The position numbers were made by a program, and so were the translations under genes. The notes under the pieces were generated by a model. The model did no database searches. It saw only the letters and a program-made list of their open reading frames with translations, and was not told where the DNA came from. A stretch of DNA of 64,000 bases from Carallia brachiata (Eukaryota; Streptophyta; Magnoliopsida; Malpighiales; Rhizophoraceae), in NCBI GenBank assembly GCA_021464245.1, contig JADCRB010000109.1, positions 620,001-684,000 on the forward strand. Direction: 5' to 3'. Every line of letters starts with the position of its first letter. Position 1 is the stretch's first letter. Below, one piece after another: positions 36,373-48,491 of the stretch.

Positions 36373-37140
36373 ACTACCACGTCACACTCTTTTGATTACT
36401 CAGATTACCACGTTATTAATATTTGATGTAATGGCATTTTTTAAAAAATGAATTTTTTTAAAAGTTTCTTTTATTTTCTTCAACTTTTTCCAATTTTTTA
36501 AAAATTAAAAGATCCATAAAATTTTTTTGTTTAAAAAAAATACTGATTGATGGGATACCATTTCTTGCTCATGTAATTAAAGAAATTGGGAAGATTGAAT
36601 ATAACAAAAGATGATCGAGTATCAAGTCTCAATGTAGAGAAAGAAAGCCTTCTCTTACAGTATCAACAACCTTAAATCTGTCCTTAAATGAAAACCCAGA
36701 GAGAGAGAGAGGAGAAGAAGAAGACGAAATGCTTTTTTTCCTTGCTTCGCTCCTCTGCCAGTTCATCAACACCACTAAAACACACCACCATTAATTAACA
36801 TAAGTTAGAGACGGCCATGGAGACGCCTTGGTCTGTTGTTCTTCAACAGATCATCCATGGTAGAGATGGCCATTGAATAAGACGGGGCGTAGCGATAGAT
36901 GTTTGGGAGGGGTCAGAATGGATTTGGGTTTGGTTTTGCTTATTAATATAAACAAAAGAAATTTTCAAAAACTTAGAAAAAATTGGAAAGCAAATAAAAA
37001 AATTTATGAAAATTTTTGTTTTTAAAAAATATCACATCATTAAAATGATGACATAATAATTTTAATAAATAAAAGTATGTAATATGATAGTTTATATTGT
37101 AATAGTTAATGGAGTTAAAAATATATATATATATATATAT
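36373..37140. other. Intergenic DNA, no gene recognised
   Basis: It is AT-rich, with a short (GA)n stretch near 36700 and an (AT)n tract at 37119-37140 that abuts the TSD of the next MITE. Confidence 0.5.
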
Positions 37141-37148
37141 GTATTAAT

Positions 37149-37616
37149 CAAGGTTGTCAGAACCGGACCGGTCATCGAACCGGAAATATTAGTGGGTCAA
37201 CGTTGAACCGGTTGAACCGGTATTTGAACTGGTATTTAATAATATATATGTGTATAAAAGTAATTATAAAAATAATATTTATAAATAGTGATTAAATATT
37301 AATTTTTCTAATTTTAAGGATGAAATTGAAATTTTTAATAGATTTAGGACTAAATTGAACTTTTAAATTAAAGTTAATGCTTAAATTATAATTTAAATAA
37401 CATTTGGGATCAAATTGTAATTTATGAAATTTTAATTTTATTGGACCGGTCCAACCGGTCCGGTTTTCACCGGTTTTGACCGTTTTTGACCGGTTTTTTT
37501 CGGTTTTGACCGGTCCGAGTCATCCTTCGAAATTTTCCAAAATCGGCCCGGACCACCGGCCGGTCCCCGGTTCAACCGGTTCGACCGGCCGGTTTGGTCC
37601 GGTTCTGACAACAGTG
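37149..37616. mobile_element. hAT-type MITE, CCGGTT-rich family, copy 2
   Basis: The left TIR is CAAGGTTGTCAGAACCGGAC; the right end GTCCGGTTCTGACAACAGTG is its inverse with two mismatches. A perfect 8-bp TSD GTATTAAT flanks it (37141-37148, 37617-37624). The body is AT-rich between CCGGTT-rich arms and has no transposase. The perfect TSD suggests that it is the youngest copy here. Confidence 0.9.
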
Positions 37617-38039
37617 GTATTAATAGATATAAGGTGGAGGATTGATTTTGACAAAAACCAAATGTTGTGGGGATAGATCACAAAAATAATAGAATATTGT
37701 AAGTGAATGTTTATTTGTCGCTTAAAAAATAATGAAACATAGTATATTCAATATAAAAGTAAAAAAAAAAAAAAAAAGACTAGTCCCCATTCCGCGCAAT
37801 TTCCCAGAAATTGAGGAAAAATTGCTTCCTCCTACTTTTTTATGTTTTTACTTCCTCCGTGCTTTCTAAGCAAAATCAGTTCTCACCTCTTTTTCGGTTC
37901 TGCCTCCCTACTTTCTAAACAATTCCTAAACAACTAGATCTCACCATTTTTTTGTTTCCTTTCTCCCTACTTTCTAAACAACACACAGTACCCCTTTATA
38001 CCCCAATTCCATTCCTGGCTTAAGGTATCTCTAATTCTG

Positions 38040-39333
38040 CTTTTAGTTTTCTTCAAGGAAATAGCAACTTTGCAGACGTTGACTTTAGCATAGCAGGCAC
38101 ACTAGCTAGAGCTCTTCAGATTGCACGAGTGATCAAGAAAGGTAACGTTAATTTCATTTTTTTTAATTGGATTGTGCTCTCCTCTTCACTTGTGGACTCC
38201 TCTTTTTCCTGTTCTATCCTTATGTCCTGACTGCATTTTCCTTTTTTTTTTTTCTGTTCACTTTGGCCCCAAAAAACCATAAAGAGGCTGAATTTCGTTT
38301 TGGGTCTTTAGAGGATTAGTTGCTGATGGTTGGGGAGGGAGGCATTTACTGGATATTTGGGTTTAGACTGCATTGCTGAAGCCGGCAAGTTTAAGTTGCC
38401 AAAGTTTAGATCTTGTTGGCAATCATTTGATTAAAAAACTCAAAGCAAAGAATTTTAAACACTACCAGGCTTTTTGTGGATCCATGTGACTGTTTACTAT
38501 CTAAGGAAGAATTGTGCTCTATCTGGTCCCTTTTTGAGATTTATTTGTCCGAACAACCCAAAAAAGAAAAAAAATAAATAATTGTCAGAAGTAAGGTTGT
38601 GGGAATAGAATTGGTTATCGAATTGGTTAAATTGATATTTGAATGATATTTAATAATATATATATTTATAAAAAGTAATTAAAAAAATAATATTTATAAA
38701 TATTGGTTAAATATTAATTTTTTTAGTTTTAAAGAGTAAATTGAAAGTTTTAATCAAATTTAAAATTAAGTTAAAATTTTTAGTTAAAATTAGAGTTTAA
38801 ATTGTAATTTAAATAAAATTTAGAATTAAATTATAATTTAAAATTTTTTTATCTGACTTAAACCGGTCCGGCCACCCTCCCATCTTTAGGCCTAGACTAG
38901 ACTGGACCTAGGACCGATCCAACTGGTTGAACCGGCTAGTCCAGTCCAATTTTATGAACAATGGTCTAAAAAGTCCAATTGTACGGACCAGATAAATGGA
39001 CGGGAAAACCTATTGGAACGATATACAATACAATCAACCAAATGAATTGTGCAACTAAAGCATTATAAAATGCAATAAAAAAGCCAGGGCCTGTTCATGT
39101 AATTTTATCGAAATTTTGATGCTAATAATCATATTTTAGTTGTATAATTCAATCAGTCGATTGCACTTTAAATCTTTCCGGTCGGTTTCTCCTGTTAATT
39201 TTCCTGGTCTGTCTATGTTTTTCGTTGTCTGAAATGCTATCTGGGATTTATTGTCAATTTGTCATAAATAATCGTCCGACAAAATTTCAGGTTGCTTTCA
39301 CTTGAATTGAAATATTTGGTGGCAGTTTTGAAA
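38040..39333 (+). other. NLR2 leader with predicted 5'-UTR intron (38142-39290)
   Basis: It is homologous to 20960-21620. Donor AAAG/GTAAC at 38141/38142 and acceptor TTTCAG ending at 39290 are conserved with NLR1. The intron is 1,149 bp rather than 470 bp because it holds a degenerate MITE (about 38590-38964) and about 260 bp of extra sequence. Other parts, such as TTGTTGGCAATCATTTGATT, are nearly identical in both. Confidence 0.6.
38590..38964. mobile_element. Degenerate hAT MITE, CCGGTT-rich family, copy 3
   Basis: AAGGTTGTGGGAATAGAATTGG at the left and CAACTGGTTGAACCGG...AACAATG at the right keep the layout of copies 1 and 2, including the AT-rich body. A TSD is doubtful (GTCAGAAG / GTCTAAAA, 5 of 8). 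It is absent from the corresponding NLR1 intron. Confidence 0.6.
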
Positions 39334-42304
39334 ATGAACTTCTTTGGTGCCGTATGGAAGAACCTTGTAATGGTTTAAAAATATTGGGAATCTGGTAGGG
39401 AGTGGCTACCTTCAACAACAAGATCAATGAAATTTGACAATGCTTGAGGGAAAAGTGGAAGATTTAAGAAGCGAGAGAGGATGTAAACACAGAGTTGGAG
39501 GGCATAGAGCTTCAGCGTGGGAAGAAACGGAGAAGAGAGTTGAATTGGTTGAGAAATGTCCAGAGAAAGAAGAATGCAGTGCAGGAGATGAAACACAGAA
39601 TCGAAGAAAGCAGTTATTTTTCGCGATTGCGGCTGGGACAGGTTGTGGAAAGCACATTCAAGAAGCAGCAGAGCTTGTTGAGCAGGGTAGATTCCCTGAT
39701 GGGCTTTCGGTGATATACATCAATCTAGAGGAGAAGAATTACTGGTCACACAATTAGTAGGGCAAACTGCACAAAGAATTTGGAACAGATATGGAATGCC
39801 TGACGAATGATGAACATTTAGCATTGGAGTTCATGAATGGGCGGAGTTGGTAAAACGACCATTGCCACTCACATTCACAATCGAATTATAGAAGATACAG
39901 GTTCGTTGATTGTGTTTTTTGGGTGACCGTATCACAAGAATCAAGCATTTACAAGTTGCAGAATGATATTGCAAAGGAAGCTCAAATAGATCTATCAGGA
40001 GAGGAAGATGAAAGGAAAAGGGCGGCTAAGCTATTCCAATTGCTGAGAAGAAGAAAGAAATTCGTTCTTATTTTAGACGATGTTTGGAAACCTTTTCCAC
40101 TAGAGAAGGTAGGAATTCCTCTTCATGTTAATGGAGGAAAATTATTGCTCACTACTCGTATACTGAAGGTGTGTCGGGGAATGGGTTGCCAGGAAGTTGT
40201 TAAAGTCAAACCTCTTTCAACAGAAGAGTCAGGGGACCTATTCTTGAAAAAGCTTGGTGCTGAAAGGATCCCCCCAGAATTAGAGGAAATCATGGTGAGC
40301 ATCGCCAAAGAATGTGCAGGGCTACCCCTAGCAATTATAACTACAGCTATGAGCATGAGGGGATTGGATGAAATCAGTGGGTGGAGGGATGCTTTAAATG
40401 AACTTAGAAAACCTGTGAAGGGCATGATTGACATGGAACAAGAGGTGTTTAGAGCACTGAAATTCAGTTATGATCGCTTGGAAGACACAAAGGACCAGCA
40501 ATGTCTCCTATATTGTTCATTGTTCCCCGAGGACTACAAGATCCCAGTAAATGATCTGATTGTATACTGGATTGCAGAGGGACTAATAGACCAGATGAAT
40601 TCTAGACAAGCAGAGTTTGATAGGGGCAATTCTATGATAAGCAGACTTATAGATGCTTGCTTGCTGGAAAGCACCAGAAACATGGAAGGCCAAAGCTGTG
40701 TGAAAATGCATGATGTGATTAGGGACATGGCCATCACTATGACAAGAGCAAATCCAATGTTTATGGTGAAAGCTGGCCTACAACACAGGGTACTTCCAAG
40801 AAAGAGTGAATGGTCAGAGAACTTGGAGCGTGTTTCCTTAATGAACAACCACTTAGCAGGGTGTTTCTTTTGCTTGTCACCTAACTGTCCCATACTCAAG
40901 ACCTTGCTACTACAACACAATTACAGGCTATATGAGCTGCCGAGGGAGTTTTTTGTTCACATGCAAAGCCTCAATGTTTTGGACATGAGATGGTTGACGA
41001 GTCTAGTTCGCCTACCAGATTCCATCACTAATCTGAGGAATCTTAGAGTATTGCTTCTGAGATGCTGCCGTCGCTTAAAATATGTTCCCTCTTTGGCTAA
41101 CCTTGCAAAATTGCAGGAGTTGGATCTCAGTTTCACTGAGCTAGAAAATGTTCCTCATGGCATGGAGAGACTAGTCAACCTTAAATTCCTGGACCTCTCT
41201 AAAATGCAGAAACTAAAAGTGCTTCCAAGTGGGATGCTACAAAAGTTTTCCAATTTGCAATGCTGCAGACTCCATAATCTCTGTCTTGATGTGCAGCTGA
41301 AGGAACTCATTAGCTTTAGGCGGCTGGAGACACTGGGCATCACATTTTCTCATGTGGACAAGTTTAATTCATACGTTAGATCTCGGCATTGGCAGGGGCT
41401 TAGACAGTATTATTTGCAGACTGGTAAAGAACCATTTGTAATGGGCACACTTGACAGGAGAATTGTAATTATAGATAACTGCAGCTCCATTGGACAAGGG
41501 CACGAACTTTTTCTTCCTGAAAATATTAAAGAGCTAACAATTACTAGGGGACACAAGCTTACATGCTTGTCGGATCTCTTGCCAGCACTGAAAGATGCAA
41601 AGGATTTAGAGACATTGAGAATTGAGATCAGTCATGGGATGGAGAGCATCTGGTCAACAATTGCAAGAGAAGAAGAAGACTATCAGCGTTGCACCACAGC
41701 AACTTCATTTTTGAGCAAACTAAAAGTACTTTTTATTCGGGATTTGCCAAAGTTAAGAAGCTTCTTCGACAATGCAGATTTCCCACTTCGACAACCAGAA
41801 AACCGAGCCTTTGCCAACCTTCAGCAGTTAATTATTAAGGACTGTGCCAAGCTTAAGCGTCTGTTCACCTCTGCATTAGTGCAGCACTACCTCCAGAACC
41901 TTGTCCAAATATCTCTTGCACGCTGCTACAACTTGGAGGAGGTTATAACAAGAGATGAACAAGACCAATCTCCTAATGCCACAAGTTCCAATAACAGCCA
42001 AATCGTTGTGCTCCCAAAGCTACAGAATCTAGAACTCATAAGGCTGCCAAAGTTGAATTACGTATGTGAAGGAACAATGATTTGTCCTTCTGTTCAGGAA
42101 ATTGTAGTAGAAGATTGTCCAATGCTTAAGAGGCTCCCAGTGACAATGCTGGTGCCAAACAACCAAATATCATCACCCCATTTGAGTAGAATCTGTGGAG
42201 AGAAAAAATGGTGGGACTTACTTGAGTGGGATCACCCTACTACCAAATCTGTTTTGGACCATGTCTTCGTGGAGACCCAGTTTCGCAAGCCCAGGTGGTT
42301 TTAG
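39334..42304 (+). pseudogene. NLR2: CC-NB-ARC-LRR homologue, intact from NB-ARC to end, 5' part frameshifted
   Basis: Closest relative of NLR1. From 39923 to the stop at 42304 a single 793-codon frame is open: kinase-2 KKFVLILDDVW (about 45-55), RNBS-B KLLLTTR, CAGLPLAI (131-138), RNBS-D CLLYCSLFPEDYKI, MHD (262-264), then leucine-rich repeats (LRNLRVLLLRCC; LQELDLSFTELENVP; LKFLDLSKMQKLKVLPSGM) and a C-terminal tail like NLR1's. The family-like start is ATG 39334. Between there and 39910 about a dozen single bases found in NLR1 are missing, scattering the coiled-coil and P-loop over three frames. As read, the gene cannot make a protein with a P-loop; if those gaps are sequence errors it could be a functional receptor. 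A Tourist MITE lies 270 bp downstream. Confidence 0.88.
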
Positions 42305-42576
42305 CAGGAAAACTTTGGATACTCATTTGCTTTTAATGACTATCAATAAAGACTTTGTTAGTATTGATATCTTATTGTGTTTTTCTGTTCTATAACCACA
42401 ACATTGAAGCCCAGTCCGGGGACTCGGTTACATTCTTTTGTGCACATTAACATAACTTTTCATAAAGTGACAAATACAGATAAAGAGGTTTTCCCCTTTA
42501 TACGTAGGCTAGTTCCGCGAACCTGTGGAATCCAGTGAGCCTAATAGCATATCTGCAAAGGAAATGCAGACATTAA

Positions 42577-43681
42577 GGTCTCGTTTGGTATGGATTAAAT
42601 TTTTTGTTTTTTGTTTATTTTTTACAAAAAATATAAAAAATATATTTGATATTAATTTTGTTTTTTATTTTTTTAAAAAAAGTTATAAGTTTTTTTCAAA
42701 GAAAAAAAATAAATTAAGAAAATAATAAAAGATAACTTTTTAATTTTGTTTTTAATTTTGTTTTTTATACTTTTTCTCACAATATTTTCTCTCTCTATTC
42801 ACCCTCTTTACCATATCTCTTTTTACTCATCTTCTCTTTGTCCCTCTATATTTTTTTTTCTCTACTATTTCTCTCTCTACTCATTCTCTCTCTATCATCT
42901 CTCTCCTTTTTTTGTCTCTACTATTTTCTCTCTCTCCTTTTTCTCTCTCTACCATTTTCTCTATTCATTCTCCCTCTACCAACTATCTCTCTCATTTTTC
43001 TCCCTCAACCATTCTCTCTATTCATTCTCTCTCTACATCTCTCTCTCCTTTTTCTCTCTCTGTCATTCTCTCTCTACTAATTCTCTCTCCTTTTTCTCGC
43101 TCTACTATTCTCTTTACTTATTCTCTCCCAATCGTATCTCTCTCTCTTTTTTTTTCACTCTATCATTCTCTGTCTACCGACACACTCTCTCTTTTTTCTC
43201 TCTGTACCCAGACTCTCTCTCCTTTTTCTTACTTTACCATTCTCTGTACTCATTCTCTCTCTATCATTCTCTTTACTCATTCTTTATTTACCCTCTCTTT
43301 TCTCTATCTGTCATTCTCTCTATTCATTCTCTCTCTATCATCTCTCTCTCTCATTTTCTCTGTCTACCATTCTGTTTACTCATTCTTTCTTTATCCTTTC
43401 TCTCTCTTCCATTTTCTCTGCTCATTCTCTTTCTACTCTCTTTCTCTCTCTATCATTCTCTCTATTCATTCTCTCTCTACCCTCTCTCTCTCCCATTTTT
43501 CTATCTCTATTCATATTCTTTTTACCAATTCTCTCACTATTTTTTTCTATTTATTTTTTTATTCTTATAAAAAAAACAAAAATTGACAGTAATAAAAACA
43601 AAAATTCAGCAAACAGAAAAAACAGAAAAACAAAAAATAAGAAACAGAAATAAAAAATTGACAGCGTCTCTAAACAGACTC
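42577..43681. mobile_element. Tourist/PIF-Harbinger-type MITE with CT-rich minisatellite, copy A
   Basis: Terminal GGTCTCGTTTGG and its imperfect inverse CTAAACAGACTC (9 of 12) are flanked by the 3-bp TSD TAA (42574-42576, 43682-43684). The uninterrupted NLR1 flank near 24860 gives the empty site. The interior (about 42770-43550) is a degenerate tandem array of TTCTCTCTCTACCA-like units; the long Ser/Leu/Phe open frames over it come from this composition. Confidence 0.82.
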
Positions 43682-43689
43682 TAAGTAAT

Positions 43690-45147
43690 TCAATTCATCA
43701 AGAAGTCCTACATCCAAAGTTTTCATCTGCTGGCCATGTCAACAGAACTGCGCATCCATTCCAAATGTTTATCTGATATCTGTGAACTATGTTTTGGTGA
43801 TCCAACTCAGTGGGTGTTTTTCAATGACATCTATAGCTATGTAGGTCTTCATCAGCTCACCTTTCAGCCTTCATTTTCCCTCCTCGATGCGCAAAGAATA
43901 AGTATAGAGAGTAGCTCACCAGGGTGCAATCAAAGTTTCGCCAACGTTTTGACCAAAGAATGAGTCTAGAAAAACATTCAACTTTTCCTCCTTGGTACCT
44001 TGCAACTCTTATCAGAAAAACATGACTTTGCCATGTAGCTCATGTGTTCATGCAGGTAGTTATCAGATGGGAAGATTTCTTGTCATAGCTTCAAAGAGAG
44101 GAAAACAGAGAGAAACGCACTCCGACATCCTTCTCCTGAAATGCAAATAGCATCCTCCGTGGCTGCAACTTCAGCTTGCTCCCAGCCATCATCCATGATG
44201 AGAAATCGTGGAGGAGACCCTCGGCTTGGTATGCTGCAATTATAAACAGAACACAGAACAATCGATGCTCTACGATAGATTAGTGCGATTCCTGCAAGCC
44301 TGATTTTCACCTATGGCTAATAGTTCATTCATTCTGATATCATTTGTGAACAGCATTTTAAAACCTTCCTTGGACGCCTTTCAGCCACAGCATTTGCTTT
44401 TCCATGGCCCTGTTTTCATGCGAAAGTGTTTACGCAATAGTTTTGCAAACAATGCAGAATGCTCCATTAGTTTATGAAATTATTGTATTTAACATAGCAT
44501 CAATTTATGAGGATTTTAAAAAATTCTTCTCTCCTATACCATCATTCAATACTTTTTCGACAATCTCCTAAAATCTCACCGAGCTCGATCGTGCATGGGC
44601 AAATATTCTTGTCTAAACTCTTTATTTTGTGTACCACATTAGTTCATAATTTCACTCAATGATGATCAAATCTTGACCATAGCGCCAAGGATGGGGGGTA
44701 CAACAACCAACCATAAAAGGTTGATCTGTGAAATGTCGAAGTGGTTTGATGACTCTGGCCTACTTGAACTTTTGGCATGAAACAATGAAGTAGGATGATA
44801 GTACCTGTGCTGAGACCAACCGATCTGCAGCTCAAATTACTAACCAAATAATGAAAATGACCCCCATTTTTCTGGTCCCCGACTTTGGCTTAGACATGAA
44901 GGAACAAAGGCCAGGGGCGGCTTGAGTTAAAAGTCCCAATCTCGGGAAACAAGTTTGGATTTTCGACCACAAAACCGGTGGTGCACCACCACGATCTTAC
45001 TACTCAGAAGAAAGAAACTGCAACAAAAGTATTCTAATGCCTGAAAGGAGAAAAAGGCTTAATAAGCCACCAAAAGTGATCCAATTCTTCCGCTACAATG
45101 AAAGAAATCGAAGAAACTCGGACTTTGAGACCGCTGATAGAGACCAC
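43690..45147. other. NLR2 3' flank and spacer to the NAC gene
   Basis: 43690-44180 continues the flank shared with NLR1. 44300-45147 is unique-looking DNA downstream of the minus-strand NAC gene and probably holds its 3'-UTR. No other coding region is supported. Confidence 0.5.
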
Positions 45148-46954
45148 CTAAGCAGTAAGCTCCATGATGGCACTGACAATGTCCCCACTGTGAGTCTTAA
45201 GAGCCTTGACAGCTTTGCTTCTTGAGACCCCTGCCTGTGTCATAACCAGATCAATGTCTCGAGGCTCAACCCCAGTCTCGTCAACCTCCTCCTCCTCTTC
45301 ATCTGCTTGAGCCGCAGCAGCTGCTTCAGAAATGTCGGATTTTGGTATCAGAGATGTCATATCTGGCATCCTAAACTGCTGCGCAGCCTGTGTTTGCAGC
45401 TGAGAGCTTAAATCCTCTATCTTGGCCTCTCCAAATATGACATAAGTTTCAGAGTTGGGACTCTTGAATACATCTGGTTTTGAGATGAAAACAACATCTG
45501 AAATGCGAAAAAACATTTTGGTAACTTGTCGTGAATCATAGAGATAGATCAACGTCATGGACACAAAATCAATAAAAAGAAAAGCCTACATTTTTGTTCT
45601 CTTGATTGTGTGACCCTGCTGATACCAGTAACAGGCTTCATTCCCAACTTCAACATCGCCTTGCGACTCTTCTTTTCACTTCACTTCTGCTCTGCTTTGA
45701 GCTCCCATTTGCACCTGCACCTCAAACCCCACAATAAATAATACGAGGTGATAATCCCATATCTTTCTAAATCTGAATAAAGAATAATTGGAATGCACAC
45801 CACTTAAACTATGTTTTAAACAAACAAAAGCCATATCAAGCTCACAAAACACCACAGAGAAGCAACAATAACCCAAGAAAAAGGTAAAAAAGGAAAATAG
45901 AGTGGGACAAAATACAACATAAAATCCTCTAGAAATTATTGGTAAGAAATTAAAAAACATGGAAAGGAAAGGACGTCACAGTGAGTAGACCGTGTTTGTT
46001 CTTTCTAATTTTTCTTTTTTTTGGGGGGGCGGGGGGGGGGGGAATTGAAGTTATCAGTCCTTTGAAAGAGAGAACTAGGGTACTTCTGAATTTTTAAGCC
46101 ATTTTAGGAGGATTATTGTCAATCTGTTGAATTTAGACTCCAAGAACAAACAAAAGCTCAGCAAAACTAGTCGAGTAGCATAACAACAATGGCGGGTGTC
46201 CTGACATTGAATGACCCTGCCATCTGTTTTCAACAACAAAACTAAGGGAAAGAGTGCTTAAGATCACAATAAAATCTATACAATTGATAAAACCAGAAAA
46301 TGATTGAGACAATCGGACATCTCTGATGACTTCTAACATTGAATACGCGAGATATACGATTTGGCAATAAAATTGAAAACAAACACAACACTATGGCACC
46401 CTTTTCTTAGCTCAGATAAACTCAAGTCCCCAACATTCACAATTGTTCAGACAAGAAGTAAACATATTAAATACCTAAAAACGAAAACAAAAATCAAAGC
46501 ACAGACACAAAATTCGGGAACCCCAGATTCACAAATCAACATTAAATGCGAAACAATACAAAAGTAGACAATTAAATAAAAAAAAAAAAAGATGAGAAAG
46601 AGACCTGGGGTGCCATCTTCTTTCTCATCATCGTCATCTCCGTCGTCGTCGTCCTCCTCCTCCTCCTCCTCGTCGTTATCGTTCTCATCTTCCTTCACAT
46701 CCTCCACCACCACAGACTCATCGTCCCTCGTCTAATAATTTTATTTACCAGAAAAAGAAAAAAACACAAAATCAGAAATGAAAAGCACGGACAAAGAGAC
46801 GAATAAATCAGGGACTATATAATAAATAAAACACACACACGCACGCACGCAAATGGAGCACCTGAGGCTTCTGCTTCGACTTCTCCGTTAAGGGGACCTG
46901 CTCTTCGGCGGTGACGGTGGCGGCGGCTGCCTCGACAACGGGGCCCGGCGACAT
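45148..46954 (-). CDS. Nascent polypeptide-associated complex subunit alpha, four exons, frame broken in exon 3
   Basis: Exons (minus): 46954-46862, 46731-46605, 45714-45590, 45497-45148, all with GT/AG introns. Exon 1 encodes MSPGPVVEAAAATVTAEEQV. Exon 2 is the acidic stretch (EEEEEEDDDDGDDDD). Exon 3 starts ANGSSKQSRSE and continues LKLGMKPVTGISRVT. Exon 4 finishes the NAC domain (VFISKPDVFKSPNSETYVIF) and has the C-terminal UBA (VEPRDIDLVMTQAG...AIMELTA). NAC binds nascent chains at the ribosome exit as a heterodimer with the beta subunit. In exon 3 a tandem TTCAC-TTCAC (45675-45684, GTGAA on the coding strand) adds 5 bp and leads to a stop after a few codons; the stretch SRVTQSREQKY also looks locally shifted relative to the family. 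Either this copy is freshly inactivated or the assembly is wrong here. Confidence 0.87.
46023..46042 (+). repeat. Poly(G) tract in a NAC intron
   Basis: Seven G, one C, then twelve G follow a T-rich run inside the intron 46604-45715. Such G runs are rare in AT-rich plant DNA and could form a quadruplex or mark a sequencing or assembly artefact. Confidence 0.85.
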
Positions 46955-48486
46955 CTCTGTTCTGTAGTTGGGAAAAGGGATAGGGACAGGGATAGAGGAG
47001 AAGGAGAGGCTTTGTTTTTTTTTTCAAGTTGTTTCGTTCTTCCAGTGATCAGTCACTCTGCCCAGTATTATTATTGTGGAGTAGCAGCTTCGGCTTCCGG
47101 CTTTTCCGAATTTAGCGACGAAAGCTGTTTGGCAGCGAAGAAAAGAAAAGACATAAAGAGGATAGACTAGACCATAAAGAATAGTAGGGTTATCTGATTG
47201 GAGATCCAGCTCGAAAATCGTAAGATGAGTGAGCTAAGTAAGTTCAGTTTGAGTCAACTCGACTCAACTTAGAAAACAACTCCTTATGTTCTGTCCGTTC
47301 ATGCAGCATGTGTGTAAAATAATGTTGGTCTTGGTGTGTAAAATAATCTCTAAAATCCAAAGAATCATCGAAAGGGCCCTGATAAGTTGCCCCCTGAAAT
47401 TTGGGCCAAACCAACAACCTCTTCATAAAAAAATTTGATCAAAAAATGAAATAATTCGAAAACAACCGAATTTGATTTAAAAAACCAAACAGTGAATTGC
47501 CTTGGATCTACTGTATAGGTTGAACCGTAATTGAGTATGAGTTCCACTAAACCGTGATTGGATTTTTTTTGTATTGACTCAATTTAGACCAGATCAATTA
47601 CAACGTTCAGTAACAAGATACTATCAATTTTTTCTAAACACAAAAAAAAAAGTTAGTAGATAGTCAATTAGTTGTAAAAGAAGATAACGAAAGAACTCTT
47701 ACAGAGAGTGCAAGTATCCCGATGCACCAAACTGGAAAACCCTCAAATATTGGAAGAATTTGAGAGTGGTGGGACTTGAACTCACCCACCACCACCCCCG
47801 GTCCGAAGCGCCATTGGCCAACTAAAGTAGGCCTGGTCAAACCGACAATTTGCACCAGAACCTGACCGACATCCAAAATGGCAGGTTTTACTTAACCCAA
47901 AGGGTGTATTTTCTATTATTTTAACTACTGATAATTTAATATTTTTTTAGGCAGCTATTGATAATTTGATCTATTTTTAGTCAACTATTGATAATTTAAT
48001 CTAAATGTGAGTGAATCAAAATTTTAAGATTAGTTTAAAGTGGTTAACTTTCATACCATTCGAAAATCAACATAATGCAATATTAATCAGTAAAAAAAAC
48101 ACTATAAATTAACGTGTTATTTAACTGTTTATTTGAATGATTTGATTTATATTTTGTTAAATATTATGTTATTGTAATTTTATCTAATAAATCTGTGTAA
48201 GTTTGTTCATAGGATTTTAATTTAAAATGAAATAAATGATTCAATTTATATATATTTAAAACAACAAAGTTGAATGAAAAATAAAATCATAAATTTTAAA
48301 CGGTAGCTATCACTAAGACACTAAATTTTAGACTAATTGGGATAAAAAAATAACAAAATAATTATTAATTAAAAATAATATATTTTTAAATTATGATAAG
48401 CTAATAAATTTTTAAGGTTTTGTGAGTTTTTTTTGACACGTTTAGTTGTCTTTCGTTTAGAAACAAAAATATAATATATTTATAAG
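46955..48486. other. NAC gene 5' flank and AT-rich spacer
   Basis: 46955-47110 is the likely 5'-UTR and proximal promoter of the NAC gene. Beyond it the DNA is AT-rich up to the TSD of element 3, apart from a SINE-like insertion at about 47637-47835. No gene is seen. Confidence 0.5.
47637..47835 (-). mobile_element. Probable tRNA-derived SINE
   Basis: On the minus strand: A-box-like TGGCCAATGGCGC, B-box-like GAGTTCAAGTCCC, and a tail CTAATTGACTATCTACTAA...TGTGTT that resembles the 3' end of the SINE at 15253-15472 (CTAATTGACTAACTATTAA...TGTGTT). No clear TSD was found, so boundaries are approximate. Confidence 0.6.
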
Positions 48487-48491
48487 TATAC

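Noticed and set aside
42746..43586. Long Ser/Leu/Phe-rich open frames of up to 274 codons
   Set aside because: They lie over the CT-rich minisatellite of a MITE; open in several frames at once because TCT/CTC units contain no stops. No domain.
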